A stretch of 64,000 nucleotides of DNA, from positions 1-64,000 of the forward strand of contig NZ_JAQNDA010000004.1 of assembly GCF_028369065.1 (NCBI RefSeq). Reading direction: 5' to 3'. Shown here one piece after another: positions 1-8,034 of the stretch. Below the pieces are notes generated by a model, which saw nothing but the letters and a program-made list of their open reading frames with translations, made no database searches and was not told where the DNA came from. The translations under genes and the position numbers were made by a program. Source of the stretch: Marinobacter sp. SS21 (GTDB lineage Bacteria; Pseudomonadota; Gammaproteobacteria; Pseudomonadales; Oleiphilaceae). How positions within the stretch are numbered: position 1 is the first letter of the stretch; each line of letters begins with the position of its first letter.

Positions 1-116
1 TTTGCGCATTGGGCAGGATAACAGGTAGCGGTTGGGTAATAAGAGCCGTATGAATCGAGAGGTTCACGTACGGTTCTGTGAGAGGCTTTGGGGGCGGTTC
101 CCATTGCCTACTCGAC
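1..116 (+). mobile_element. 3' end of a group II intron (domains V and VI), 5' part outside the window
   Basis: Positions 43-76 form a 34-nt group II intron domain V. A 14-nt 5' arm begins GAGCCGUA, a GNRA tetraloop (GAGA, 57-60) follows, and the 3' arm ends ACGUACGGUUC with the usual two-nt bulge (C67 G68). The AGC catalytic triad is at 44-46. Positions about 81-113 fold as domain VI (GGC and TGGG on one arm, CCCA and GCC on the other), with an unpaired TA before CTC that would hold the branch-point adenosine. The intron likely ends in the ..CGAC at about 116. The reverse-transcriptase/maturase gene would lie upstream, outside this window. The type is clear from domain V; the exact 3' splice site and intron class are inferred. 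Confidence 0.85.
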
Positions 117-222
117 CTCCAAAATTGCCGCAAAGCTTCGCGTTAAAGCGGAAAACCGAGTCGTGGCAGCCGGTACCCATCCGTGTCAAAACTGGGAGAC
201 AAGGGAACGAGAGGTTTCTTGC

Positions 223-447
223 ATGAATCTCCAGAAAATTGAAGACTTGGCGCTCCACCTTCCGAAAGAGGAGCGGGCCAAGTTGATCCAGCGACTGGTA
301 TTGAGCCTGGAGTCTCCGTCAGAAGAAGAGCTCAGGTCAGATTGGCTACTTGAGGCCCGAAGAAGGGGCGAAGAGCTCGACAGTGGCTCAGTTCAGGCCG
401 TGTCTGGTGAGGATGTTATGAGGAAGGCTCGAGCTCTGATCAAATGA
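223..447 (+). CDS. Antitoxin, addiction-module component family
   Basis: This 74-residue protein resembles the putative addiction-module component family (Unstab_antitox): MNLQKIEDLALHLP, then EERAKLIQRL, then an acidic C-terminal half. It should bind and neutralise the ParE/RelE-like toxin encoded just downstream and repress the shared promoter. The ATG at 223 is chosen because homologous sequence starts there; the frame upstream is open only into the intron remnant. Its stop overlaps the next start (ATGA, 444-447), the usual coupling of an antitoxin-toxin pair. The antitoxin reads as intact although its toxin partner is frameshifted. Confidence 0.8.
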   Translation: MNLQKIEDLALHLPKEERAKLIQRLVLSLESPSEEELRSDWLLEARRRGEELDSGSVQAVSGEDVMRKARALIK

Positions 448-738
448 ACTATTCTTTTCACCCGGCAGCGGAAGCCGAGATCCTGGAATCAGTTGGTTAT
501 TACGAGTCAAAAGTTCCGGGATTGGGTGGTGCCTTGATAGAGGAATTTGAGGCCCTTGCCAATTTAATTGGCGAGTCACCGAAAGCCTGGCAGGTCGAGT
601 TGTCGCCAGATATTCGTAGAGCGCCCCCTTCACAGATTTCCGCTATCGATCGTTTACCGAGAAAAGCCTGATGGCTTTCAAGTTCTGGCTGTTGCCCATG
701 ACCGGCGACGTCTGCAGTACTGGCTTGGCGGGCGTTAA
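444..738 (+). pseudogene. ParE/RelE-family toxin, broken by a one-base insertion
   Basis: The reading frame starts as a ParE/RelE-family toxin (MNYSFHPAAEAEILESVGYY) but after residue about 60 runs out of frame and stops at 671. Skipping one C in the CCCCC run at 624-628 restores APLHRFPLSIVYRE, then PDGFQVLAVAHDRRR, then YWLGGR and a stop at 736-738. That is the normal C-terminal half and length (about 97 residues) of the family. The gene is therefore a +1 frameshift relative to its ancestor. Either the toxin is inactivated in this strain or the base is a homopolymer sequencing error. The antitoxin gene overlaps it by 4 bp and is intact. Confidence 0.85.
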
Positions 739-991
739 CAATCGGGTCAGGTTCACATTAACGACCGCCTGAATACGATCCAGCTATTAGAGTAGAAAAT
801 AATAATTAACCGGCTCATGAAATGTGTGAGGCTTGCCGGGGTCAATTACCTATTCCCCTATGGCGATTCACACGAACAACGCCGCGCATCGGCTCTCGTA
901 GCCCAAGAGAAGAGCCACGGATACCGGTTATTGTGAGAGCAAATGATGGCGCTCAAATGATTCCATGGCGAAGCGCTCTAGCTAATTTCTG
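739..991. other. Intergenic stretch with no recognisable gene
   Basis: This A/T-richer stretch separates the frameshifted ParE-like toxin from the convergent vapC. A 39-codon frame (817-936, plus) reads MKCVRLAGVNYLFPYG but matches no family I know and has no clear ribosome-binding site. No attC-like palindrome, tRNA or terminator is evident. Composition matches the rest of the 1-2400 accessory patch, so it is probably the remains of earlier insertions. Confidence 0.4.
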
Positions 992-1393
992 TTATGCCTC
1001 TTTCAGAGCAGGCTCAAGCTCAAGGTGATCAACAAAAGGGATAAAGTCGCGATCCAGGAACAGCAGAGGTAGCTCCTTTTCTATGCAGAACGTCGCGATA
1101 ATCACATCGGCAGTTTTTCTGATCGTGATGCCCCTTTTGCGAAGCGCGCGATAATTGTCAGCGCATTTGACCGCCATATCTTTGTTTAACATTTCATATT
1201 GATTCAGCGCCAGTAGGCTTTGTTTGGTCTGACGGTATTGCCTGTCGTTGCGGATGCCTTGAAGGATTTCCAAAAAGATGAGGTCGCCAATAGCGACTGA
1301 CCCTTGGACTATCGAGGCATCCAGCAAGTCAGTGTGCGGGTTATTGGCTCCATTGAAATAGTCGATCCAGACGCTGGTATCCACCAGTATCAT
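992..1393 (-). CDS. vapC: VapC-family PIN-domain ribonuclease toxin
   Basis: This 133-residue PIN-domain protein has the expected acidic metal-binding residues: Asp5 in MILVDTSVW, Glu42 in FLEILQG, Asp96 in KTADVIIA, and Asp114/Asp116 in FLDRDF. VapC toxins are Mg2+-dependent endoribonucleases that cleave tRNA or rRNA and arrest translation when freed from VapB. Length is normal for the family. Its start overlaps the vapB stop by 4 bp (1390-1393), so the two are translationally coupled. Unlike the two neighbouring toxins this one looks intact. The RNA target cannot be read from sequence. Confidence 0.9.
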   Translation of the reverse strand: MILVDTSVWIDYFNGANNPHTDLLDASIVQGSVAIGDLIFLEILQGIRNDRQYRQTKQSLLALNQYEMLNKDMAVKCADNYRALRKRGITIRKTADVIIATFCIEKELPLLFLDRDFIPFVDHLELEPALKEA

Positions 1394-1584
1394 CCGGCGC
1401 TCCGCATTTCATCCAGGTTGCCTTCCCACTTGATTTTGCCTCGCAGCTTTCGAATCTCTTGCTGCTTGCTAAGCTGGACCAGAAGTTTCAGCCCTTGCTC
1501 AACGGCCTCCTTTTTGGTTTTGTAGCCGGAGGCCTTGAGGGCTTCGGCCATCAACTGGTCGTCAATGACGATGTTCGTTCTCAT
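1390..1584 (-). CDS. vapB: VapB-family antitoxin
   Basis: This 64-residue antitoxin starts MRTNIVIDDQLMAEALKASG, the ribbon-helix-helix N-terminus typical of the VapB_antitoxin family. The C-terminal tail (GKIKWEGNLDEMR) is the segment that usually wraps into the VapC active site. It is first in the vapBC operon and overlaps vapC by 4 bp. It would neutralise VapC and repress the operon promoter upstream (beyond 1584 on the minus strand). Family and partner are clear; operator sites were not identified. Confidence 0.9.
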   Translation of the reverse strand: MRTNIVIDDQLMAEALKASGYKTKKEAVEQGLKLLVQLSKQQEIRKLRGKIKWEGNLDEMRSAG

Positions 1585-1757
1585 GTGTCACCTATGTGTA
1601 TGGTTGTCTGCCTCTATACACAATCTAGCACTTGGGGGAGAACGCATCAATCGGCTGCACAGCGACCGATTTTCAGCAGCTTCGCACCTCCAAGCTGGGG
1701 CGTGAGTCGGGCGTTGGGCATTTTGACACCTGATACGTTCCGGGTTGCGCTCAAGGG

Positions 1758-2037
1758 ATGATACGAAGCTTCAAACACAAGGGCTTAGCCAAATTTTTCA
1801 AGTCCGGCAGCACCGCAGGGATTCAGGCCGCTCACGCAAAAAAGGCTTCGGCTTATTCTCGGTAGATTAAATGTAGCGTCGGATGCCAAAGACATGGACT
1901 TGCCAGGCCTTCGATTGCACGAGCTCTCCGGTAATCGCGTCGGCATCAGGTCCGTCACCGTCAGCGGTAATTGGCGGGTGACCTTCCGATTCGAAGATGG
2001 AGATGCCGAGATTGTGAACTACGAAGATTATCACTGA
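1758..2037 (+). pseudogene. higB: HigB-family toxin, broken by a one-base insertion
   Basis: From ATG 1758 the frame reads MIRSFKHKGLAKFFKSGS, the N-terminus of HigB (RelE superfamily, ribosome-dependent mRNA interferase), but hits a stop after 35 codons. Dropping one base in the AAAAAAGG run at 1838-1845 restores KKLRLILGRLNVASDAKDMD, then LHELSGNRVGIRSVTVSGNW, then [20 protein letters not shown] and a stop at 2035-2037. This is a complete HigB of about 92 residues. The gene is followed 10 bp later by an intact higA, the inverted toxin-first order typical of higBA. It is either an inactivated toxin or a homopolymer sequencing error. Confidence 0.88.
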
Positions 2038-2047
2038 GGTACTGTCA

Positions 2048-2335
2048 ATGTTGATGCACAACCCTCCCCACCCTGGTGAAGTATTGCGAGAGCTTTGTCT
2101 TGAGCCACTCGGTCTTACAGTCACCGCTGCAGCAGAGGCATTGGGCGTTAGCCGCAAGACTCTGAGTGCCGTGTTAAACGGCAAAGCCGGTATCAACCCC
2201 GAGATGGCGATCCGGCTCTCTATAGCTTTTGATACCTCCGCAGAGAGCTGGCTGAATCAGCAGGCCCAGTATGAGCTCTGGCATGCTGAGAAACATCGCA
2301 AAGAGCTCAACGTTAAGAGGCTTGTTGCGGCCTAA
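2048..2335 (+). CDS. higA: HigA-family antitoxin, XRE helix-turn-helix
   Basis: This 95-residue protein begins [20 protein letters not shown], the signature of HigA antitoxins. It carries an XRE-type helix-turn-helix ([20 protein letters not shown]) at about residues 25-45 and ends with the usual YELWHAEK segment. HigA binds HigB and represses the higBA promoter. Start is ATG 2048, with a second ATG at 2054 also possible. It lies 10 bp after the frameshifted higB, so it is intact while its toxin is not. It could still protect against related toxins or act as an autonomous regulator. Confidence 0.9.
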   Translation: MLMHNPPHPGEVLRELCLEPLGLTVTAAAEALGVSRKTLSAVLNGKAGINPEMAIRLSIAFDTSAESWLNQQAQYELWHAEKHRKELNVKRLVAA

Positions 2336-2446
2336 GACAGCAGAAATCCAAGATATACGCCGAATGCCAGAACTTCCGCTTCGCTATGGATGCGTCACGG
2401 GTGCTGAAGACGGTCAGGGCGCAAGTCTGAGCCGCAGTTGCGCCGT

Positions 2447-2845
2447 CTACTGCTCCGGCACTTCCCGGATGCGGCCGTGCTCGTCGATGGCGACGTAGAC
2501 GAACAGCGCTTCGGTGACCTTGCGCTGGCGCTTGGCGTTGCGGTCCAGGGTCCACACTTCCACCTGTATCTTCATGGAGCTGCGGCCAATGTCTTGCAGC
2601 TCGCAGTAGCAGCTCACCTGGGAGCCTACCCGCAGCGGCGCCAGAAACTCCATCCGGTCGATGGCCACGGTGGCGTTGCGGCCCAGGGAGATCCGCCCGG
2701 CCACGGTGGCGGCGGCCAGGTCCATTTGCTTGACCAGCCAGCCGGCGTAGACGTCGCCGTTGGCGTTGGTGTCGGCGGGCAGGGGCACGACCTGCAGCGT
2801 CAGCTCGCCTCTGGGAACTGGTTTGTCGTCGTCGAGATTGCTCAT
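2447..2845 (-). CDS. yciA: YciA-type acyl-CoA thioesterase (hotdog fold)
   Basis: This 132-residue single hotdog-domain protein resembles YciA: PRGELTLQVVPLPADTNANG, then DVYAGWLVKQMDLAAA containing the active-site Asp on the long helix, then EFLAPLRVGSQVSCYCEL. It hydrolyses a broad range of acyl-CoA thioesters to free acid and CoA in the cytoplasm. Start is the ATG at 2845 (MSNLDDDK); upstream in-frame sequence is not conserved-looking. It stands alone, divergent from pstS, and marks the return to core-genome composition after the toxin-antitoxin patch. Confidence 0.85.
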   Translation of the reverse strand: MSNLDDDKPVPRGELTLQVVPLPADTNANGDVYAGWLVKQMDLAAATVAGRISLGRNATVAIDRMEFLAPLRVGSQVSCYCELQDIGRSSMKIQVEVWTLDRNAKRQRKVTEALFVYVAIDEHGRIREVPEQ

Positions 2846-2983
2846 GGAGTTAGGCCTCTGATTTTTTAATGTTGTTGCCGGGCTGCCCGGTTGTTCTTGA
2901 TTGCATGTTAATGGCCGCTGCCCGGGTAGCAAGAAAAAAGTGTGACTACCCAGAGGGTGTCCTATATTTCATTATTTCAGTTT

Positions 2984-3017
2984 CTGTAACAAAGCTGTCA
3001 CACAGGCTGCGTATTCT
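2984..3017 (+). promoter_or_regulatory. PHO box and promoter of pstS
   Basis: CTGTAAC-AAAG-CTGTCAC (2984-3001) is a near-perfect pair of PhoB half-sites with the standard 4-bp spacer. Ten bases later TATTCT (3012-3017) can serve as the -10. The second half-site occupies the -35 region, as in PhoB-activated promoters. The transcript would have about 130 nt of leader before pstS. Confidence 0.85.
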
Positions 3018-3152
3018 CCAACCATCGGCTCAAACGTGCCGTTTTGTCTGCGGGTCAAGGTTTGGCGTTTCGGGGTGCAACCGGACGGGATCTGGCTCGA
3101 TCAGCACGCTAAAAGCAGCTCAACAAGCTCATGTGAATGATGGAGACGTAAC

Positions 3153-4211
3153 GTGATTAAACTGAAAGCAGCTCTCGCCAGTGTTGCCGTTGCCGGTGCC
3201 CTGGCTACCGTATCTGCCCCGACCCTGGCTCGTGACACCATCAACATTGTTGGTTCTTCCACCGTTTATCCGTTCGCAACCGTGGTGGCAGAGCGTTTCG
3301 GTCGCAACACCAGCTTCCCGACGCCGAAGCTGGAATCCACCGGTTCCGGCGGCGGTCTGAAGCTGTTCTGTGCCGGCATCGGTACTCAGCACCCGGACAT
3401 CACCAACGCCTCCCGCCGCATGAAGTCCAGCGAGTATGAGCTGTGCCAGAGCAACGGCGTGGATGAGATCGTCGAAGTGAAAATCGGCAGCGACGGCATC
3501 GTGCTGGCCAGCTCACGCGAAGCCGAGAATCTGGACGTGACCCTGCGCCACCTGTTCCTGGCGCTGGCCAAGGAAGTGCCGAACCCGGACGGCAGCGAGG
3601 AACTGGTTGCCAACCCCTACCAGAACTGGAGTGACATCGACGCCAGCCTGCCCAACAAGCCGATTCGTGTGATGGGGCCGCCACCGACTTCCGGTACCCG
3701 CGATGCCTTTAACGAGCTGGCCCTGGAAGGCGGTTGCAAGACCTACTCCTGGATCAAGGCGATCAAGAGTGAAGACAAGTCCGCCTACAAGTCGATTTGC
3801 CACAGCATCCGTGAAGACGGTGCCTTCGTGGAAGCCGGTGAGAACGACAACCTGATCGTACAGAAGCTGACCGCCGACACCAATGCCTACGGTATCTTCG
3901 GCTACAGCTTCCTGGAAGAGAACTCCGGTACCCTGCAGGCGGCGACCGTCAACGGTTTCGAGCCGACCATGGACAACATCAGCAGCGACCAGTACCCAGT
4001 GGCCCGTTCGCTGTGGTTCTACGTCAAGAAGGCCCATGTGGGAGTGGTTCCGGGTATCCAGGAGTACGTGTCCGAGTTCGCCAGCGAAGGTGCCTGGGGT
4101 GATAACGGCTACCTGGCCGATGTTGGCCTGATCCCGCTGGATCGTGCCACGCGGATGGAGGCTTCTCGCCACGCCGGCGCCCTGGAAATCATGACCGGCG
4201 ACGAGCTGTAA
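3153..4211 (+). CDS. pstS: Periplasmic phosphate-binding protein PstS
   Basis: This 352-residue protein has an N-terminal signal peptide (cleavage likely after ..APTLA, residue 26), then the PstS phosphate-binding fold: IVGSSTVYPFATVVAE, ESTGSGGG, and PTSGTRDAFNEL. It captures phosphate in the periplasm and delivers it to the PstCAB ABC transporter. Start is GTG 3153, with GGAGA six bases upstream. It is first in pstSCAB-phoU and sits behind a PHO box, so it should be strongly induced by PhoB under phosphate limitation. A terminator immediately downstream probably lets pstS be made in excess over pstCAB. Confidence 0.97.
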   Translation: MIKLKAALASVAVAGALATVSAPTLARDTINIVGSSTVYPFATVVAERFGRNTSFPTPKLESTGSGGGLKLFCAGIGTQHPDITNASRRMKSSEYELCQSNGVDEIVEVKIGSDGIVLASSREAENLDVTLRHLFLALAKEVPNPDGSEELVANPYQNWSDIDASLPNKPIRVMGPPPTSGTRDAFNELALEGGCKTYSWIKAIKSEDKSAYKSICHSIREDGAFVEAGENDNLIVQKLTADTNAYGIFGYSFLEENSGTLQAATVNGFEPTMDNISSDQYPVARSLWFYVKKAHVGVVPGIQEYVSEFASEGAWGDNGYLADVGLIPLDRATRMEASRHAGALEIMTGDEL

Positions 4212-4236
4212 GCGTCTGTGCAGGTCAGGATGACTG

Positions 4237-4267
4237 AAAAGTGCGGGACCCGGTCCCGTGCTTTTTT
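4237..4267 (+). terminator. Rho-independent terminator between pstS and pstC
   Basis: AAAAGTGCGGGACC pairs with GGTCCCGTGCTTTT, using two G-U wobbles, and is followed by a T run. It lies about 25 bp after the pstS stop and 150 bp before pstC. It should terminate most pstS transcripts, with read-through or a second promoter feeding pstCAB-phoU. Confidence 0.85.
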
Positions 4268-4417
4268 GCGTCTGTAACAAAAGGCCTGAGAATAGTGGGC
4301 GATCAAGCTACACTTTCGACTTTCATTCGAGGGCTTGCGTCCGTCCTCAGCGTCAGCTGAGTGCCAGGCGCCGCTAGAAATAGCCAGAAACAGATAGCTA
4401 GAAACTAGAGAGAAACC

Positions 4418-5806
4418 ATGCAACCGGCCAATCTATTCCCACTGATCGTGGTTCTGGTCGCCATCGCGTTTGCCTTGGGCTATGCGCGGTCGAGGGCCCT
4501 GGCGGCCCCACTGGGCGGCATCCGGAACCTGAAATCCCTGCCTTTCTATTACGCCGCCCGGGCGGCCATGTGGTGTGGCCTGCCGGCGCTGGTGGTGCTG
4601 GCCTGCTGGCTCGGCTTCGAAGGCAAGGTAATCCAGACCCTGGTGGTGGGCGGCCTGCCCCCGGAGCTGCAGCCGGATTCCGCCGGCAAGGCCAGTCTGG
4701 TGCTGTCGCAGATCAGTAACGTGGCCTCGGGCGCGTTGTCGGCGGATTTCGTGCCGCCGGCGGTGGCTGAGGCGGCGACGCGGCTGACCGAATTGCGCCA
4801 AAGCAGTCAGCTGCTGATGACCCTGCTGGTGGTGGCCATCGCGGTGCTGGGCGGTTTCCTGGCCTGGTTGCGCATTGCGCCCCACATCAACGCCCGGGAA
4901 AAGTTTGAGACCACCCTGCGGCGGATCTTTTTTGCCTGCGCCGCGGTGGCCATTTTGACCACCGTGGGCATCGTGTTCTCGGTGATCTTCGAGACCATCC
5001 GTTTCTTTGGCAAGGTGCCCATTACCGAATTCCTGTTTGGCAGCAGCTGGAGTCCGCAAACCGCCATTCGGGCCGACCAGGTCGGAGCCGAGGGTGCCTT
5101 CGGCATGATCCCGCTGTTTGTCGGCACCCTGCTGATTTCGGTGATTGCCATGGTGGTGGCGGTGCCGGTGGGTCTGCTGTCCGCCATCTACCTGTCGGAG
5201 TATGCCAGCAAGCGCATGCGAGGCATCGTCAAGCCGCTGCTGGAAATGCTGGCGGGGGTGCCGACGGTAGTGTACGGCTTTTTTGCCGCCCTCACCGTGG
5301 CGCCGTTTATCAGCGATCTGGCCAAGGTGCTGGGGCTGGAGGCCTCGGCCGAGAGCGCTTTGGCGGCGGGCCTGGTGATGGGCATCATGATCATCCCGTT
5401 CGTGTCGTCGTTGTCGGACGACGTGATCAATGCGGTTCCGCAGTCGCTCCGGGACGGTTCCCTGGCCCTGGGCGCCACCCAGTCCGAGACCATGAAGAAG
5501 GTCATCTTCCCGGCGGCGTTGCCGGGTATTATGGGCGGCATCCTGCTGGCGGTGTCCCGCGCCATTGGCGAAACCATGATTGTGGTGATGGCTGCAGGGC
5601 TGGCGGCCAATCTCACCGCCAATCCACTGGATGCGGTGACCACGGTGACGGTCCAGATTGTGACACTGCTGGTCGGTGACCAGGAATTCGACAGCGCCAA
5701 GACGCTGGCCGCCTTCGCCCTCGGCATGATGTTGTTCATCGTGACCCTGGCGCTGAACATCATCGCCCTTCATGTGGTTCGGAAATATCGGGAACAGTAT
5801 GACTAA
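4418..5806 (+). CDS. pstC: Phosphate ABC transporter permease PstC, long form
   Basis: This is an inner-membrane permease of the Pst high-affinity phosphate importer. At 462 residues it is longer than the roughly 320-residue E. coli PstC. The extra N-terminal part holds transmembrane segments near residues 7-23, 50-65 and 130-150 and a periplasmic stretch between them. The C-terminal half carries the standard binding-protein-dependent permease domain with the EAA-like loop SLALGATQSETMKKVIFPAA and the pair ISRAIGETMIV-like motif (AVSRAIGETMI). It pairs with PstA, and their reading frames overlap by 8 bp. The long form is common in marine gammaproteobacteria and pseudomonads, to my knowledge. 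Confidence 0.95.
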   Translation: MQPANLFPLIVVLVAIAFALGYARSRALAAPLGGIRNLKSLPFYYAARAAMWCGLPALVVLACWLGFEGKVIQTLVVGGLPPELQPDSAGKASLVLSQISNVASGALSADFVPPAVAEAATRLTELRQSSQLLMTLLVVAIAVLGGFLAWLRIAPHINAREKFETTLRRIFFACAAVAILTTVGIVFSVIFETIRFFGKVPITEFLFGSSWSPQTAIRADQVGAEGAFGMIPLFVGTLLISVIAMVVAVPVGLLSAIYLSEYASKRMRGIVKPLLEMLAGVPTVVYGFFAALTVAPFISDLAKVLGLEASAESALAAGLVMGIMIIPFVSSLSDDVINAVPQSLRDGSLALGATQSETMKKVIFPAALPGIMGGILLAVSRAIGETMIVVMAAGLAANLTANPLDAVTTVTVQIVTLLVGDQEFDSAKTLAAFALGMMLFIVTLALNIIALHVVRKYREQYD

Positions 5807-7094
5807 GCCAATCTCCCAGACCCCTTCCGGGTCTCAGGCGGAACGGGTCCGCCAATCGCTCAAGCGCCGTTACCGCAAGGAAATGCGCTTCCGTGCGTAT
5901 GGCATCGCAGCCATCGCCGTAGCTTTGTTCGCGCTGGTGGTGCTGTTCGCCGACATCATCGGCAAGGGCTACACCGGTTTCCTGAAAACCACGGTAACCC
6001 TGGAGGTGACGTTCGATTCGGAACTGATGTATCTGGACGACCCGACCGATGCCGTCGCCTTGCGCAACGCCGATTACCTCGCCCCGCTGATGGCCGCGCT
6101 CAAACGGCAGCTGCCGGAGGTTTCGGGCCGTCAGCAGGAGCGGGCGCTGAAAGGGCTGCTCAGCAGCTACGCGGCCAGCGACCTGAGGGACGCGGTGGAA
6201 GCGGACCCATCGGTGATGGGCACAACCCGGAAAATGACCTTTCTGGCCAGCGATGACGTGGATGTGTTCGTCAAGCACCGGGGTGATACCAGCTACTCCA
6301 TCAAGCTGTCCGAGCAACAGCAGCAGTGGACCTTATCGCTGCTGGAGCGCAGTGTGATCGAGACCTCCTTTAACGACGTGTTCTTCAGCCATGGCGACAG
6401 TCGCGAGCCGGGTAACGCCGGGGTGTTGGGGGCGATGGTCGGTTCGCTGCTGACCATGATGGTGACCCTGTTCCTGTCCTTCCCGATCGGGGTGGCGGCG
6501 GCCATCTATCTGGAGGAATTCGCGCCCCAGAACCGTTTCACCGACTTTATCGAGGTCAACATCAACAACTTGGCGGCGGTACCGTCAATCATCTTCGGCC
6601 TGCTGGGCCTGGCGATCTTCATCAACCTGTTCGGTATGCCCCGTTCGGTGCCGGTGGTCGGTGGCCTGGTGCTGATGCTGATGACCCTGCCCACCATCAT
6701 CATTTCCAGCCGGGCCGCCATTAAGAGTGTGCCGCCGTCCATTCGCGAGGCCGCCGAGGGCATTGGTGCGTCCAAGATGCAGGTGGTGCTGCACCATGTG
6801 CTGCCACTGGCGTTGCCGGGTATGCTCACCGGCTCGATCATTGGCATGGCGCAGGCCCTGGGCGAAACCGCGCCGTTGCTGTTGATTGGTATGGTGGCCT
6901 TTATTGTGGACGTGCCGAGTGGGTTTTTCGACTCGGCCACGGTGTTGCCGGTCCAGATCTTCCTGTGGGCGGGCAGCCCGGAACTGGGCTTTATTGAACG
7001 CGCGTCAGCGGCCATTATGGTGCTGCTGGCCTTTCTGATCAGTATGAATGCATTGGCCATCTGGCTCCGCAAACGTCTCGAACGCCGGTGGTGA
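5799..7094 (+). CDS. pstA: Phosphate ABC transporter permease PstA
   Basis: This is the second permease of the Pst importer, 431 residues from ATG 5799. It has a charged cytoplasmic N-terminus ([18 protein letters not shown]) and one transmembrane segment near residues 35-55. A long periplasmic domain follows, then the permease core with the EAA loop [20 protein letters not shown] and [13 protein letters not shown]. The start chosen overlaps the end of pstC by 8 bp, indicating translational coupling; an upstream in-frame ATG at 5772 is less likely because it lies deeper inside pstC. It forms the membrane channel with PstC and is energised by PstB. Confidence 0.95.
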   Translation: MTKPISQTPSGSQAERVRQSLKRRYRKEMRFRAYGIAAIAVALFALVVLFADIIGKGYTGFLKTTVTLEVTFDSELMYLDDPTDAVALRNADYLAPLMAALKRQLPEVSGRQQERALKGLLSSYAASDLRDAVEADPSVMGTTRKMTFLASDDVDVFVKHRGDTSYSIKLSEQQQQWTLSLLERSVIETSFNDVFFSHGDSREPGNAGVLGAMVGSLLTMMVTLFLSFPIGVAAAIYLEEFAPQNRFTDFIEVNINNLAAVPSIIFGLLGLAIFINLFGMPRSVPVVGGLVLMLMTLPTIIISSRAAIKSVPPSIREAAEGIGASKMQVVLHHVLPLALPGMLTGSIIGMAQALGETAPLLLIGMVAFIVDVPSGFFDSATVLPVQIFLWAGSPELGFIERASAAIMVLLAFLISMNALAIWLRKRLERRW

Positions 7095-7104
7095 GGAGAA
7101 TCCC

Positions 7105-7998
7105 ATGAACAGCATGAACCCGAGTCTCAGTAACGAAAACGTCCAACGGGATACCGCGGAGCCAGTGCCCGTGGATGCCCGGGAGCAGCCGGCGGAGAGC
7201 GTCATCGAATACGGCAAGACCGTGGGTACACCGTTTTCCGACAAGCCCAAGTTTTCCCTGCGCGACGTCGAGGTCTACTACGGCGACAGCCCGGCCATCA
7301 AGGGCATCAGCCTGGACATCGCCAAGAATGAGGTCATTGCCTTTATCGGTCCGTCCGGATGCGGCAAGTCCACCTTCCTCCGTTGCCTCAACCGGATGAA
7401 CGACAGCATCGACATCTGCCGGGTCAAGGGGCAGCTGGAGCTGGACGGCCAGGACCTGTACGACCCCAAGCGTGACGTGGTGGAGCTGCGGGCGCGAGTG
7501 GGTATGGTGTTCCAGAAGCCCAACCCGTTCCCCAAGTCGATCTACGACAACGTCGCCTATGGCCCGCGCATTCACGGTCTGGCCAATCGTAAGTCCGAGC
7601 TGGACGACATCGTCGAGAACAGCCTGCGTAAGGCGGGGCTGTGGAACGAGGTGAAAGACCGCCTGGATGCCCCCGCTACCGGCATGTCTGGCGGCCAGCA
7701 GCAGCGCCTGTGCATCGCCCGTACCATCGCCGTCAGCCCGGAGGTGGTGCTGATGGACGAACCCTGTTCGGCGTTGGACCCGATCGCGACCGCGCGCGTG
7801 GAAGAGCTGATTGCCGAGCTGTCGGAAAGCTACACCATCATCATCGTGACCCATTCCATGCAGCAGGCGGCGCGGGTGTCGGATCGTACCGCCTATTTCC
7901 ATCTCGGCCACCTGGTGGAAGTGAACGAGACCAACAAGGTGTTCACCACGCCCGAGCACGAATTGACGGAATCTTACATCACCGGACGTTTCGGTTAA
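7105..7998 (+). CDS. pstB: Phosphate ABC transporter ATPase PstB
   Basis: This is the cytoplasmic ATPase of the Pst importer, 297 residues. Walker A is GPSGCGKST (residues 82-90), the ABC signature is [14 protein letters not shown], Walker B is [13 protein letters not shown], and the switch histidine is in [15 protein letters not shown]. The first about 45 residues are an unconserved hydrophilic extension. Start is ATG 7105 with GAGGAG upstream; it follows pstA by 10 bp. Besides driving uptake, PstB is part of the PstSCAB-PhoU-PhoR signalling complex that holds PhoR in check when phosphate is plentiful. Confidence 0.97.
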   Translation: MNSMNPSLSNENVQRDTAEPVPVDAREQPAESVIEYGKTVGTPFSDKPKFSLRDVEVYYGDSPAIKGISLDIAKNEVIAFIGPSGCGKSTFLRCLNRMNDSIDICRVKGQLELDGQDLYDPKRDVVELRARVGMVFQKPNPFPKSIYDNVAYGPRIHGLANRKSELDDIVENSLRKAGLWNEVKDRLDAPATGMSGGQQQRLCIARTIAVSPEVVLMDEPCSALDPIATARVEELIAELSESYTIIIVTHSMQQAARVSDRTAYFHLGHLVEVNETNKVFTTPEHELTESYITGRFG

Positions 7999-8034
7999 CC
8001 GCGCCCGTTGACAGCATAAAGGAGAACAAGACTT

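Noticed and set aside
817..936. A 39-codon frame in the gap after the ParE-like toxin
   Set aside because: No ribosome-binding site, no family match and no close neighbour in an operon.
1680..1720. GCGTTGGGC before higB resembles an integron attC core (GTTRRRY), suggesting a cassette array with group II intron and toxin-antitoxin genes
   Set aside because: No paired inverse core with the right spacing and no long attC-type stem could be built, and no integrase gene is visible. The pattern is suggestive only.
1838..1845. A-AAA-AAG heptamer in higB as programmed frameshifting
   Set aside because: That signal gives a -1 shift, but a +1 shift is needed to reach the HigB frame, and there is no reason for HigB to need recoding.
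4272..4290. CTGTAAC half-site before pstC as a second PHO box
   Set aside because: The second half-site has no matches, so there is no box.
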